Below, in pieces: positions 45,406 through 55,223 of a stretch of 64,000 nt of DNA. The translations under genes were made by a program, and so were the position numbers. The stretch lies in contig CAMAFY010000002.1 in the NCBI GenBank assembly GCA_945833885.1, positions 62,001-126,000 of the forward strand, written 5' to 3'. Each line of letters begins with the position of its first letter. Position 1 is the stretch's first letter. The notes beneath the pieces were generated by a model that was not told the origin of the DNA, did no database searches, and saw only the letters and a list, made by a program, of their open reading frames with translations. Origin of the DNA: an uncultured Bacteroidales bacterium (lineage in GTDB: Bacteria; Bacteroidota; Bacteroidia; Bacteroidales; Bacteroidaceae).

Positions 45406-45975
45406 ATGGCACAGATTGAAGGAATTGTACGCCACATTCTGAAATGGGAGTGTGGAGCATCCCCAGCACAACTTAAGCAACATATCAATCCGGAAGCCCT
45501 CTTCAATGCGGTAAAGAAGACCACCAACAACCCCAATGACCCGGGAGGCTGGACCAATAGTGGCATCACTTTGGCCACATGGATCCAACGTGGCTTCGAC
45601 AATGACGGGGACGGCGACCGCGACCTTGCCGACCTCCGCGCCATGAACTTTGCACAATGGCTCAGCATCATGCGCAATGGATATTGGAAACGTGCGCTCG
45701 CTGACCAGATAAACAGCCAGAGTGTGGCGAATATGATTGTCGATTTCATGTTCACCAGCGGAGGTGCCGCCAAGTGTGTGCAGCGTCTCCTTGGAGTAGG
45801 TGCCGATGGTGTCTTCGGTCCGAAGACCATTACCGCCATCAATTCGCGCCCTGCCGAGGAACTTTTCTACACCATTCGCGACGCACGTATCAAATACTAC
45901 CGCAGCCTTTCGGCGTGGAAACACTTCGGAAAAGGCTGGACGAACCGCGTGATGGACCTTAAATTTGTGGGATAA
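45406..45975 (+). CDS. Glycoside hydrolase family 108 lysozyme-like protein
   Basis: A 189-residue muramidase-type enzyme expected to cut the glycan chain of peptidoglycan. The N-terminal GH108 domain has the catalytic Glu in IVRHILKWECG, followed by NNPNDPGGWTNSGITLATW, the family signature. The second half has the peptidoglycan-binding segment QRLLGVGADGVFGPKTITAI typical of the PG_binding_3 domain. There is no signal peptide, as in phage endolysins, so export would need a holin-like partner or another route. The gene upstream is a membrane coiled-coil protein and the one downstream a 1472-residue protein of unknown function. Confidence 0.88.
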   Translation: MAQIEGIVRHILKWECGASPAQLKQHINPEALFNAVKKTTNNPNDPGGWTNSGITLATWIQRGFDNDGDGDRDLADLRAMNFAQWLSIMRNGYWKRALADQINSQSVANMIVDFMFTSGGAAKCVQRLLGVGADGVFGPKTITAINSRPAEELFYTIRDARIKYYRSLSAWKHFGKGWTNRVMDLKFVG

Positions 45976-46088
45976 CACAACGGAACGGATAAGAACATTC
46001 CGTGATACGCCATAAGCACATCCGACACCTGACGGAAAAGTCTTGTGCATACAGCAACCTTTTTTCTAACATGTAAAATACTTGTGCA

Positions 46089-49000
46089 ATGGATACGAAG
46101 AAGAATGACTCCAAATTTATAGGAAGAAAAATTGTGAGAAAATTGAAAAATACCGCAGAAAAAGGCGGTGAAAGCGGCACAACAAAGGTGGTTGTGACGA
46201 AAGAGGAGAGACTGCAGGACGTTTTGGAAAAGCGTAAGTCCAACAAAGTCTCAACATCGTTGTTAGGCATTGTCGGTATAAGTGTGCGCCTGAACGCCAA
46301 ACTTGCGGCGCGTCGGATTTACGATGTCCCATCTCTGATGGCGGCATGTCGGAAACCTTCGCAGCGAACTGCCCTCGCCTCATACCTGCAAGTCGACGTG
46401 AAGTTGGTGAACTCCTGGGTAAAGCAGGCCGATTTGTGGCGTGTCCAGAGTATGACTCCCGATATGGCCTACCTCCTTGTCCTGTCAGGAGTACGCGGAG
46501 TGCACGACCTTTCGCGGCTGGATTTGGACAAAGCCTATCCGATAATCAAGGCTTTGGCGGCATCGCAGCCCGACTTCAAGGTTGAGGACCGCGTGACTTT
46601 GCAGGAAATGATACAGGCTGCAAGCGACCTCGACTTGTATTCTCCCCAGGGATTGGGCGACTTCCTCTTCGATGACGACAAACCTGATTACATCCTAAAT
46701 CAGAACAATGACGCCGGAAATGGCATGGATGAAATCCTCAATGCGGCGTGGAAGGACCTCTTTGAGTTTGATTGTACGTTGCCGTTGCCCCGCTTGGTCA
46801 GCGGAACTGTGCTGTACCGTACCATGGCTTTGCCGAACGAGAATCCCCAGCCTTTTGATGGTGTGAAGGTGGAAATCGAAGGAATTGTCAGCCCCGCCGA
46901 GGACAAGACAGAGGCACCTCAGAACCCTTCGTGCTATACTGACGCAGGAGGACACTTCATCATCACGCTTCCCGAGCGGTACAGTTTGAAGGAAACGATA
47001 AAGATTATCGTTTCCAATGCCTCCGGACGTCAGGAATTCGTCAAGAGCGCATCGGAATTCCTTGCTGCCGTCAGCGAGCAAAAACTGGTGGATGCCTTGC
47101 AGGAAATGCTCTCAAAGCGCGTGGAAATGCGCACACATTGGATAAAGAATCTCCTTTATACTGTCGGTACTGACGGGAATTATACCAAAGTTTCTCCCGC
47201 CCCAGCGCCGGACAAGGAAAAGAAGAATGCCTATGTCAAGAGTTTCGATGTCTTCAAAAAGTATGAGGAACAGTTGACGAAATCCGGCATAAAGGAGAAA
47301 CTTGAAGCGTTGAAGAGCGTGGAACTGACCGAAAACGACGATGTCTTCGACCACTATTTCTCGCAGATTTACGACGCCATTCTGAAGCATTCGGATTTCA
47401 GGGCGCGTCTTGAAGGTCAGAACCTCGACGATGACAATCCCGATGAAGGGTTCATTGTGGTAAAGGAAGTCTTCCAAGAGAAGACGGAAGAGGCGCAAAA
47501 GACCCTGCCAAGTGTGAAGTTGATGGGTGAGGGTGAGGGAAGTGTACGCCTGAAGACCGATACCGCACCTTCAAGAATGTTCTCTTACAGCATGTTCCAG
47601 CGCCTTGTTGAGCCCAAAATCGTCTATAACGTTGACAAAAACGTCCGGAGTTGCGAGCGGGAAGAGGTGACGAAACCGATAGATGTTTCCGCCATCGCCG
47701 ACGGAGCCGCTGACAATTACAGCAATCTTGCCAAAGCATCTTCGCTGGGAGTCGGATATGTGCTCAACATGCATCAGGCTTGGGTGCCCGACGGATTTGC
47801 ACTTGGCGACCTGCTTTACTCGCTCATCCTCGCTCCCGGTGAGGAACAACGGCTCGTCGTCCGCGAGACAAACCAGGCCTACTCGTTGACTGACGAGGCC
47901 AGCGGTACGGATGATGTGACCGAAACCACCACACGTCAGCAGAATGATGATGTGGAGGCGATATACGATTATGCCTTGGCACAGACCATGGCCGGCCGTT
48001 CGGGATACTCTGCAGAGTCGTCCACTTATGGTGGAAGTGCCGGATTTTCCGGCTTTGGATTTGGTGTTTCGGCATCGTATTCCAAGACAAAGAGCAAGGG
48101 TTCGTCCAATGCTTCGCAGGAAAACGGGCAGAACGAGACGTCAAGTGCCGCACAATCGTTCCAGCAAGCCCTGAAAACGGCATCAAACAGGCATGCTATG
48201 GCCAACCGTCTCAGCATTTCAAACGGGACAAGCAATGTAAACGAGTCGCTGGCTACCAAGATTGTTGCCAACCACAACCACATGCACACCATGACAGTGC
48301 AGTATTGGGAGGTGATGCGGCGGTATAAGGTCGAGACTTCTGTGGACAGTGTGAACCTGGCCCTCTTCGTTCCGGTGGACACGGTGCCGTTCTTGACGGC
48401 TGAGCAATCCGTAGACAGTCTTAATAAAACCCTGAGTAAGAAAGAATTCAATGATCGTTATTCGGAGGTTTTGAAGCACATCGATGTGCTTTCCTCCAAT
48501 GTTCCTTCCAAATTCCGCCAAGGTATGAACCTGATTCGCAAATATTCGGCGCTGGCGGATTGGTATATGGAGGACATTATGGCGGCGGAAACCCTTAGTT
48601 TCAACCTGAATGTGAAACTCCTTTCCTTCGATTTCTTGTCAGTTTATGCGTACATGAAGGACGGAAAGAAGGTTGCAGGATCGATAACATACGAACCAAC
48701 AGACCTGCCGACAGACCTGCCGACAAGTCTGGAACTTAAGGAATGGATCCGCAATTTCCGCAATCAGACATCGGGTCAAACGTCGAATGCTGCGTGTTTC
48801 ATTGCACTTCCTATGGGATCTACCTGTTATGACGTCAGCCATATTGTTGTGGAACACAGCATGATGACCACGTATTACATGCTCGATGCTGATGAAAGTT
48901 CGCTGACGAAGGCCGAAAAGAAGGCTCTGAAAAATCTGAAATCAAAGCAGTATGACCTTGCACAAGACAACAAGGGAAGCAAGGGCGACATAAAGGATAT

Positions 49001-50507
49001 CAACCATTACCTGTCGTTATTGCCCGAGGCTTTCCGCGACAATTTCGTGACATTGACACCGAATCTTCTGGCAGGATTGGGATATCCTATGGTCTGCAGC
49101 ATCACCATGGACGAAAGTGCCCGGAGCAAAGGCGGCGACAACACGGCCTCCGTTTACACGCTTACGATGTCCGACAACCGCTTGAAGGGGAAGACAGTCA
49201 TCAATTTGTCGAACAATGGTGTCATGCTTCGCCACAATGAGGTCCGCATGATGGAAGAGGCCTTCCGACATATCGTAAACAATGGTCTGCGCTATTCGCA
49301 GGTGATATGGAACTCTCTCTCGGTAAATGAGCGTGTTCTCCTCTTCGACCGTTACAGTGTCAAGATGGATTTCTCGAAACTCCGCGAGAACTCCACCTCA
49401 GTCAAGGATGAGGAAGAACTGAACAAAATACCGCTTCTCAACTGTATTAACGTGCATAATCTCCTGGGTATCTATGGCAACTGCATGATTTTCCCCTTCA
49501 CTTTCCCGCAGGAACTGGCGGAAATCCTCGGCCGTACGGCAAAGGATGTGCAGGACCAGATCTACCGTTACCACGCATCCTGCTTCCGCGCACCCACGAC
49601 TGTGATATCCGTTCCTACGAAGGGAATGATCGGAGAAGCCGTGCTTGGCGAGACAAACGTCAGCGAAGAGATTGACCTTACACGCTTCTGGAACTGGCAG
49701 GATTCCCCCATCGACAAGATGGATGTTACGGATGCCAGCGGCCTGAAAGGCACGGATTACCTTGCAGACAAGAAGACAAAGGACATCACATCACTGAATC
49801 TTCAGTCCGCAACCTTGCCAACTCCCGCCACTGCTCCCGACCTTATCTCCACGCTTGTTGGGAAGGCGACACCGCAATTCTCCGATATGACGGGCCAGAA
49901 CATGCTCAGCAATTTGGGACAGAAGACGATAGAATCTGCCACCACAACCCGCACGAACGAGGTGAATGCCGTGAAGGATATGGCAATAAAGTCGCTTGAA
50001 TCCATGCAGGAAATCCTGCTGCAGAAGATGAAAATGGGCGGCGGTTCGGGAAAGACTGACGAGGAATCCGACGAGGAGAAGGCCAAAAAGGCCGCAGGCG
50101 TCAAGGACAAGGTGAAGGCATATCTTGAAAGTGCCGCAAAGATTTCCAACAACGCCGATGGCTCGATAGCGTCGTTCACCAGCGATTTCGAGAAACTCCT
50201 TTCCGGTGATGTCAGCGGTGACGACCTTTTGAAGGGGCTTCAGACGCTGATGATCCAGGCGAATGTCTTCTCGGCACTCGAAGGTGACAGCAAGGTCAAG
50301 GACTTCTTCAAGCAGGTATCGTCGGAAATCTCCACCGTTTTTAGCGAATCTGCCAAGAAGGAAACGGATGCCAAAAAGCAGCAGACTGCTGACGGCGGAC
50401 CCTCAAAGGACGCTCCTTCTGACAAAAAGAATGCCCCCTCTGACAAGAAAGACGGGGACACTCCCAAACCGTCAGGCGGAGGCGATGGTAAAAAGCCGGC
50501 ACAATGA
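46089..50507 (+). CDS. Giant 1472-residue protein of unknown function with DUF4332-like helix-hairpin-helix domain
   Basis: I do not recognise the whole protein. It has no signal peptide. Residues about 60-155 (LLGIVGISVRLNAKLAARRI, DLWRVQSMTPDMAYLLVLSG) resemble DUF4332 paired helix-hairpin-helix motifs. Residues about 230-330 form a beta-sandwich like a CNA-B/carboxypeptidase regulatory domain (VSGTVLYRTMALPNENPQPF). A central region (about 535-870) contains GDLLYSLILAPGEEQRLVVR and a Ser/Gly-rich stretch (about 640-690), then helical parts. A beta domain (about 970-1140) precedes coiled-coil-prone helices (1270-1420) and a Lys/Pro/Gly-rich disordered tail. It follows a lysozyme gene by 113 bp and is followed by an 85-residue gene. 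The size and context suggest a structural or effector protein of a phage-derived or injection-type system, which is inference only. Confidence 0.8.
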   Translation: MDTKKNDSKFIGRKIVRKLKNTAEKGGESGTTKVVVTKEERLQDVLEKRKSNKVSTSLLGIVGISVRLNAKLAARRIYDVPSLMAACRKPSQRTALASYLQVDVKLVNSWVKQADLWRVQSMTPDMAYLLVLSGVRGVHDLSRLDLDKAYPIIKALAASQPDFKVEDRVTLQEMIQAASDLDLYSPQGLGDFLFDDDKPDYILNQNNDAGNGMDEILNAAWKDLFEFDCTLPLPRLVSGTVLYRTMALPNENPQPFDGVKVEIEGIVSPAEDKTEAPQNPSCYTDAGGHFIITLPERYSLKETIKIIVSNASGRQEFVKSASEFLAAVSEQKLVDALQEMLSKRVEMRTHWIKNLLYTVGTDGNYTKVSPAPAPDKEKKNAYVKSFDVFKKYEEQLTKSGIKEKLEALKSVELTENDDVFDHYFSQIYDAILKHSDFRARLEGQNLDDDNPDEGFIVVKEVFQEKTEEAQKTLPSVKLMGEGEGSVRLKTDTAPSRMFSYSMFQRLVEPKIVYNVDKNVRSCEREEVTKPIDVSAIADGAADNYSNLAKASSLGVGYVLNMHQAWVPDGFALGDLLYSLILAPGEEQRLVVRETNQAYSLTDEASGTDDVTETTTRQQNDDVEAIYDYALAQTMAGRSGYSAESSTYGGSAGFSGFGFGVSASYSKTKSKGSSNASQENGQNETSSAAQSFQQALKTASNRHAMANRLSISNGTSNVNESLATKIVANHNHMHTMTVQYWEVMRRYKVETSVDSVNLALFVPVDTVPFLTAEQSVDSLNKTLSKKEFNDRYSEVLKHIDVLSSNVPSKFRQGMNLIRKYSALADWYMEDIMAAETLSFNLNVKLLSFDFLSVYAYMKDGKKVAGSITYEPTDLPTDLPTSLELKEWIRNFRNQTSGQTSNAACFIALPMGSTCYDVSHIVVEHSMMTTYYMLDADESSLTKAEKKALKNLKSKQYDLAQDNKGSKGDIKDINHYLSLLPEAFRDNFVTLTPNLLAGLGYPMVCSITMDESARSKGGDNTASVYTLTMSDNRLKGKTVINLSNNGVMLRHNEVRMMEEAFRHIVNNGLRYSQVIWNSLSVNERVLLFDRYSVKMDFSKLRENSTSVKDEEELNKIPLLNCINVHNLLGIYGNCMIFPFTFPQELAEILGRTAKDVQDQIYRYHASCFRAPTTVISVPTKGMIGEAVLGETNVSEEIDLTRFWNWQDSPIDKMDVTDASGLKGTDYLADKKTKDITSLNLQSATLPTPATAPDLISTLVGKATPQFSDMTGQNMLSNLGQKTIESATTTRTNEVNAVKDMAIKSLESMQEILLQKMKMGGGSGKTDEESDEEKAKKAAGVKDKVKAYLESAAKISNNADGSIASFTSDFEKLLSGDVSGDDLLKGLQTLMIQANVFSALEGDSKVKDFFKQVSSEISTVFSESAKKETDAKKQQTADGGPSKDAPSDKKNAPSDKKDGDTPKPSGGGDGKKPAQ

Positions 50508-50573
50508 CGTTCGCACATAAAGGGTTTCCAGATAAGACAAACATCTCATTTCATCCAAAAAACAACACTAATT

Positions 50574-50831
50574 ATGGACGGATACGATGAAAAGGCGCTA
50601 ATGGAGCAATATCAGGCGCTGTTAGAAAAGATAACGCAGATGCAAGTGTCGGAAAGTGACCGCGCGGATGTCGTCAAACAGATTGCCGCACAGATGGTCC
50701 AGACCCGCATACCTGCGCCGAAAAACATCACCGAGTTGGGAGGTTATTACAATCTCCTTGCGAAGATAGAACGTAACCGTGAGGAGAATCTCATGAAATT
50801 CATCGCATCAGCATTGGGATTACCTTTGTAA
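50574..50831 (+). CDS. Small helical protein following the giant protein gene
   Basis: An 85-residue protein starting MDGYDEKALMEQYQALLEKI, almost entirely helical and charged, with ARIERNREENLMKF-like C-terminal helix (here AKIERNREENLMKFIASALG). It lacks a signal peptide and membrane segment. It begins 67 bp after the giant protein gene in the same direction, so it is probably its partner, for example a chaperone or assembly factor. No family was recognised. Confidence 0.6.
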   Translation: MDGYDEKALMEQYQALLEKITQMQVSESDRADVVKQIAAQMVQTRIPAPKNITELGGYYNLLAKIERNREENLMKFIASALGLPL

Positions 50832-52028
50832 AAGCCGAAATCGAGGGTGAAGCCGAAGATGCGGGGATATTGAAAAAGGATATGACTGTTTTTGCAGAGT
50901 GAAATTTGGAAGACGTACGTTTAATGGATTTTTTTCAGTTACTTTTTCCATTTAGTATTTCAGTAGAAAGGTTTATCATTGAATGTCTTTCCCCCATCTT
51001 GTTGCCCTTGTGGGTTTACTTTCGGTCTAATGTCTGTAAGGGTTGCCCTGCTTGTCGTGATATGGCGTGGGCCCGCATCCCCAGAAAGGATGTTGTCGGG
51101 GTTCGATTCCCCTGAATATCCTGTCGATACAGCACAAGGTTGTCCTTTACAGCCATGCCCGGAACAACATCTGGGAACAGACTGAATACAAAAAGCCTGA
51201 GGATATTTCAAGCATGTACATTTGTAGTAGTTTATGAAGTTGTCCGCGTTTCATCTTTTTGTTTCGCGTTTAACGGAAATGATATTACTGCCTTTGACTC
51301 CGCAATTTGCCTTGGTTGTCTGCGAGGAAAGCGGACGACTGAATGTTTTTCCTGCCAAAAGGTTTACTGATAGTGTTATGCATTTTGATCGTTTACAAGG
51401 CTTGGCCAGGATATCGGCGCGATGCTTCATAAGCGTCCGCCCTGCAGCGAGAGTTGTTTTTTTCCGCCGTTCCGTAACCTAATCGGAGGGTTTCCGTACA
51501 TGCCATTCATGCACAGACTGCAAGAAGAGTGGGCTTTGAAGCGGCCATCTTTGAAAGAGTGCGTAACAGCAATGCTTGCATAGCATCCCCTTCCTCGTCA
51601 TTTTTATGATACAAGGAGTGCTGCCCGACCTGGGGTAATCCCTGCTGATGCTTCTTATATTGGGACTCATGTTGCCGGAACAAAAGGCAATGTGGGTCCC
51701 TTTTTCTGTGGATTGGCCGGAAAGCATCCGGAATGATCTCCGGATTTTCCGATGCCTCCCCACGTGTTTTTCCGTCTTTCCCCCTTCCTTTTCCGTCGTC
51801 TGTTGTGTTCGCGGGCGCGCTTTTCTCATCCTTTTGGCCTATATGGGGAAAACTTCCACCAATATACATTTATGATACATCGCCTTTTTCCGCTTTTTTC
51901 CATTGTACCAAAATCGATGACAGGTGTATACATCGGCGGGTGATGCCGATATAAAAATGTTTGTCATATCGTCAATTTTATGAATTGTGCGGGTGTTTTT
52001 GCAGGTTTTGCCTTAATTTTGCGATGTC
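50832..52028. other. Gene-poor intergenic stretch after the giant-protein cassette
   Basis: No reading frame here is convincing: the short frames lack domains and overlap on both strands. Notable sites are the tRNA-like 3' half at 51076-51113, a TACATTTG element near 51218, and weak 22-bp spacing of TTCC cores at 51747, 51770 and 51791. The stretch may be a deletion scar. Confidence 0.5.
51076..51113 (+). other. tRNA-like 3' half (anticodon arm plus T arm), degenerate
   Basis: CATCC (51076-51080), a seven-base loop CCAGAAA and GGATG (51088-51092) form a perfect five-pair anticodon-type arm. After four bases, CGGGG TTCGATT CCCCT forms a T arm with the consensus GGTTCGATTCC loop and one mismatched pair. 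No D arm or pairing acceptor stem is present, and the base before the anticodon is C instead of U. It looks like the remains of a tRNA 3' half, a sequence typical of integration sites. Confidence 0.4.
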
Positions 52029-52233
52029 TATTTATAATTGTCAACGGTTTCGGGTGCGGAATCGGTTTGATGTAAGACATAAGTTTCCTGGCTTATCTGC
52101 GTTGCAATCCCATCAAAACATAAAATAGTCAATTCGTTGAAGTGTTGAAAAGATTCTGATACGGCCCGGTTTTATGTCTTTTTTTCTCTAATATCAATGG
52201 AGGGTGCTGCGGTTTTCTGCGGCACTTTTTTTG
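52029..52233 (+). ncRNA. Candidate small RNA between a TAATTTTG promoter element and a terminator
   Basis: TAATTTTG at 52015-52022 would start a transcript near 52029. Inside, GTTTGATG (52066-52073) pairs with CATCAAAAC (52112-52120), or alternatively AAGACATAA (52075-52083) pairs with TTATGTCTT (52173-52181), which is followed by a T run. A second terminator, GTGCTGC (52205-52211) with GCGGCAC (52220-52226) and seven T, lies just behind. No reading frame or known RNA family was recognised. The upstream TTG element is not at the usual spacing. Confidence 0.35.
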
Positions 52234-52446
52234 TGCCTTCCGCCGCGGTATGCTGTGAAATCACGTCCACGTTCCCCTGTTATGACATGTTGGGAGCGAC
52301 ATGCGCCTGTCTCCGCACCACCCGTATGCCTTACGGAGGCCACGCTTTTCCGTGCCTTTTCTTGGAAATCGTGTCCGTACTCTGTCGGAGCCTTCGGTCG
52401 GAAACGGAACCGTGTTTCGGCGGATGCCGTACATCCTCTGTCAATA

Positions 52447-52753
52447 GAGCAGGTGTTTCGGGTTCGTGCGGTGGATATCCCGAACACATACAGCGGATAT
52501 CCCGAAGTCGCACATCGATATCCCGAAGCCGTACTGCGGATGCTGCAAGTGCGAGCAGCGGGTGGCTTGAATTCGAACAGCGGGTGTGTCAAGTTGGAAT
52601 GGAGGTTGCACTATATTCGGAATTCGGATGTTTCGGGAGTAGACTGCGGAAGTTTTGGGGGCAAACATCGGAACTTTCAAGATTAAACATCGGAGGTTTC
52701 GGGCAAAAAGTACGGCACTTCTTGTGGCAATCTTCCGACGTTTCCGCCTGAAA
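52447..52753 (-). repeat. Long 22-bp degenerate tandem array (about 14 units)
   Basis: Unit starts can be followed at 52447, 52469, 52491, 52513, 52534, 52556, 52578, 52600, 52622, 52644, 52666, 52688, 52710 and 52732: every step is 22 bp except one of 21. Units carry a core such as CATCGGAACTTT, CAGCGGATATCC or CAGCGGGTG; read on the minus strand the last units contain AAAGTTCCGATG, the same core as the arrays at 3241, 6233 and 41618. The array lies downstream of metG, beyond its terminator. The stretch 52234-52446 before it has no recognised feature. Confidence 0.8.
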
Positions 52754-52845
52754 AGGTTGTGTCACGCGTTTCCGCTCTCCGTTTTCCCGCCTTCACCGCT
52801 CCGGAGAGTGAGGCCGTACGGTTTGTGACATACGTCCGGAAAGCA

Positions 52846-52882
52846 CAAAAAATCCCCCGGCAGTCTTGAGACTATCGGGGGA
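52846..52882 (-). terminator. Intrinsic terminator of metG
   Basis: TCCCCCG (52853-52859), an inner AGTCT/AGACT stem, and CGGGGGA (52876-52882) form a near-perfect hairpin; on the minus strand it is followed by TTTTTTG. Between it and metG, the 14-mer GCGATGAAACCGTG occurs twice about 100 bp apart (near 52935 and 53035). Confidence 0.75.
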
Positions 52883-53069
52883 AAATTCTTGTTATGCCAA
52901 CTCAAAAAGTAAGGACTGACTGATTGTTACCGGCGATGAAACCGTGTGAAACAATCGAGAGCATGGTTTTGAGGTGCTGTATGTCGTGTCGGAAACCATC
53001 GGTTCCGTTACATGTAAAAACGGTGTGTTTTTGCGATGAAACCGTGGTTTTCTGACGTTTCCGGCGGGA

Positions 53070-55133
53070 TTATCCCACTTCGCTTCCGGGCATCACCTCG
53101 CGGTCGACGGTGACAACGCTGAGGCGACCGTCGTAGTTGGCGGCGGAAAGAATCATGCCTTCGCTGACAAGTTCCTCCTTACCAATCTTGAAGGTACGTG
53201 CTGGGAGGTTGGCAATGAAGACAATCTGGCGGCCGATAAGGTCTTCCGGATCATATTCCGCGGCGATTCCGGAGAGAATCTGGCGATTCTCGAGTCCGTC
53301 TGCAATGGTAAAGCGGAGCAACTTCTTGTTTTTCTTCAGCCGTTCGCACTCAATGACCGTGCCGACACGGAGGTCGAGTTTGCCAAAGTCGTCGATGGTG
53401 ACGTCGGGACGCACATCGTTGGCACGATAGTTCGCACGTTCGTTCTCGCGTTTGATGTTTTCGAGACGGTCGAGTTGCTGTTGGATGGTCGCATCATCAA
53501 TCTTTTCGAACAGGAGATGGGGCTTTTGGAGTTGATGTCCGGCGGCGAGGATGTCGGTGCTGCCGAGTTGTTCCCAGTCGAGATGGTCGATGGCGAGCAT
53601 TTCGCGGAGGCTTGCGCTGGAGAAGGGGAGGAAAGGCTCGAAGACGATGGCGAGATTGGCGGTAAGTTGCAGTGCTATGTGCAGGATGGTCGCTACCCGC
53701 TCAGGGTCGGTGGCGTAGATTTTCCAGGGTTCAGCGTCGGCCAGATACTTGTTTCCAATGCGTGCGAGGTTCATTGCCTCTTTCTGTGCCTCGCGGAAGT
53801 GGAAAGTCTCGATAAGTTGCTCCACTTCGGCCTTCACACCACGGAACTCCTCGATGGTTGCGCGGTCAGTTTCGGTCAGTTCTCCGCAGGTGGGAACGAC
53901 ACCGTTGAAGTATTTCTGTGTGAGTTGCAGGGCACGGTTGACGAAATTGCCGTAGACGGCCACGAGTTCGTTGTTGGTGCGGGCCTGGAAGTCCGCCCAT
54001 GTGAAGTTGTTGTCCCTCGTTTCCGGCGCGTTTGCCGTAAGTACGTATCTCAGGACGTCCTGTTTCCCGGGGAAATCGTCGAGGTATTCGTGGAGCCATA
54101 CGGCCCAGTTGCGCGAAGTGCTGATCTTATCGTTCTCAAGGTTGAGGAATTCGTTGGCGGGAACGTTGTCGGGCATGATGTAACCGCCGTGCGCCTTCAT
54201 CATTGTGGGGAAGATGAGGCAGTGGAAAACGATGTTGTCCTTGCCGATGAAGTGGACAAGCCGTGTGGTTTCGTCCTGCCACCATGTCTGCCAATCGCCC
54301 CATCGTTCGGGATTTCCCTCGCAAAGGTCCTTGGTATTGCTGATGTATCCGATGGGCGCGTCAAACCAGACGTAGAGGACTTTCCCGTCGGCACCCTCCA
54401 CGGGTACGGGTATTCCCCAATCGAGGTCGCGCGTCATGGCACGGGGTTGCAGGTCCATGTCGAGCCACGACTTGCACTGTCCGTAGACGTTGGCGCGCCA
54501 TTCGGTGTGATCGGTGAGGATCCATTGGCGCAACCACTGCTGATACTCTCCGAGCGGCAGGTACCAGTTCTTCGTAGGCCGCTTTACGAGGCCATGACCG
54601 GGGTTGTTCTTGTTCGTAGGATTGATGAGTTCGTCGGGACTGAGCGTCGCTCCGCATTTTTCGCACTGGTCTCCGTATGCGCCTTGTGCGTGGCATCGCG
54701 GACATTCACCGACAATGTTGCGGTCGGTGAGGAACTCTCCCGTCACCTCGTCGCAATACTGTTCCTCGGTGATTTCCTGAAGTTTCTGGTTGTCGTAGAG
54801 ATGTCTGAAGAAGTCTGCTGCGAACTTGTGGTGTGTGGGACTTGTGGTTCGGCTGTAGATGTCGAAGGATATGCCGAAGCGCTCGAAGGAGTCGCGGATG
54901 ATGTTGTGGTATCTGTCGACGATTTCCTGCGTCGTCACACCTTCCTTGCGTGCCCTGATGGTGACGGGAACGCCGTGTTCGTCCGATCCGCAGACGAACA
55001 TCACGTTGCGTCCTTTCAGTCTGAGGTAGCGCACATAGATGTCGGCCGGCACATAGACTCCGGCAAGATGTCCGATGTGAACACCGCCGTTGGCATAGGG
55101 AAGTGCGGCGGTGACGAGAGTGCGGTTGTACAT
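53070..55133 (-). CDS. metG: Methionyl-tRNA synthetase
   Basis: MetG charges tRNA-Met with methionine. The 687-residue protein has the class I signature HIGH in [13 protein letters not shown] (about residues 16-28), a zinc-binding knuckle with CPRCHAQG and CEKCG (about 143-162), the KMSKS-like loop DKISTSRN (about 335-342), and a C-terminal EMAP/Trbp111-type tRNA-binding domain from about residue 580 ([20 protein letters not shown]). It starts at ATG 55133 ([17 protein letters not shown]). The gene is monocistronic on the minus strand. It is flanked on both sides by 22-bp arrays with different unit types. A TAACTTTG element on the minus strand at 55700-55693 could start a transcript with a 560-base leader that includes the upstream array. 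Confidence 0.96.
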   Translation of the reverse strand: MYNRTLVTAALPYANGGVHIGHLAGVYVPADIYVRYLRLKGRNVMFVCGSDEHGVPVTIRARKEGVTTQEIVDRYHNIIRDSFERFGISFDIYSRTTSPTHHKFAADFFRHLYDNQKLQEITEEQYCDEVTGEFLTDRNIVGECPRCHAQGAYGDQCEKCGATLSPDELINPTNKNNPGHGLVKRPTKNWYLPLGEYQQWLRQWILTDHTEWRANVYGQCKSWLDMDLQPRAMTRDLDWGIPVPVEGADGKVLYVWFDAPIGYISNTKDLCEGNPERWGDWQTWWQDETTRLVHFIGKDNIVFHCLIFPTMMKAHGGYIMPDNVPANEFLNLENDKISTSRNWAVWLHEYLDDFPGKQDVLRYVLTANAPETRDNNFTWADFQARTNNELVAVYGNFVNRALQLTQKYFNGVVPTCGELTETDRATIEEFRGVKAEVEQLIETFHFREAQKEAMNLARIGNKYLADAEPWKIYATDPERVATILHIALQLTANLAIVFEPFLPFSSASLREMLAIDHLDWEQLGSTDILAAGHQLQKPHLLFEKIDDATIQQQLDRLENIKRENERANYRANDVRPDVTIDDFGKLDLRVGTVIECERLKKNKKLLRFTIADGLENRQILSGIAAEYDPEDLIGRQIVFIANLPARTFKIGKEELVSEGMILSAANYDGRLSVVTVDREVMPGSEVG

Positions 55134-55223
55134 GTTTGTCGTGATTATGTAGGTGTTCGTTTATTGTTTTTCTGTCTGTGTAGGTGCCGCATCGCGGGAC
55201 TTTGGCGCCTACTTATTATAAAA

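Noticed and set aside
44568-50831. Complete prophage
   Set aside because: No integrase, terminase, capsid, portal or tail genes are visible around the lysozyme cassette.
51050-51125. Intact tRNA or tmRNA gene
   Set aside because: Only the anticodon-type and T arms fold; no acceptor stem, D arm or CCA, and no tmRNA-like 5' end at a suitable distance.
51234-51482. 82-codon frame after a TACATTTG element
   Set aside because: No domain, biased composition and no conserved neighbour; promoter element alone is not enough.
52447-52753. CRISPR array
   Set aside because: Units are 22 bp, all degenerate and directly abutting; there is no constant repeat with unique spacers and no cas gene.
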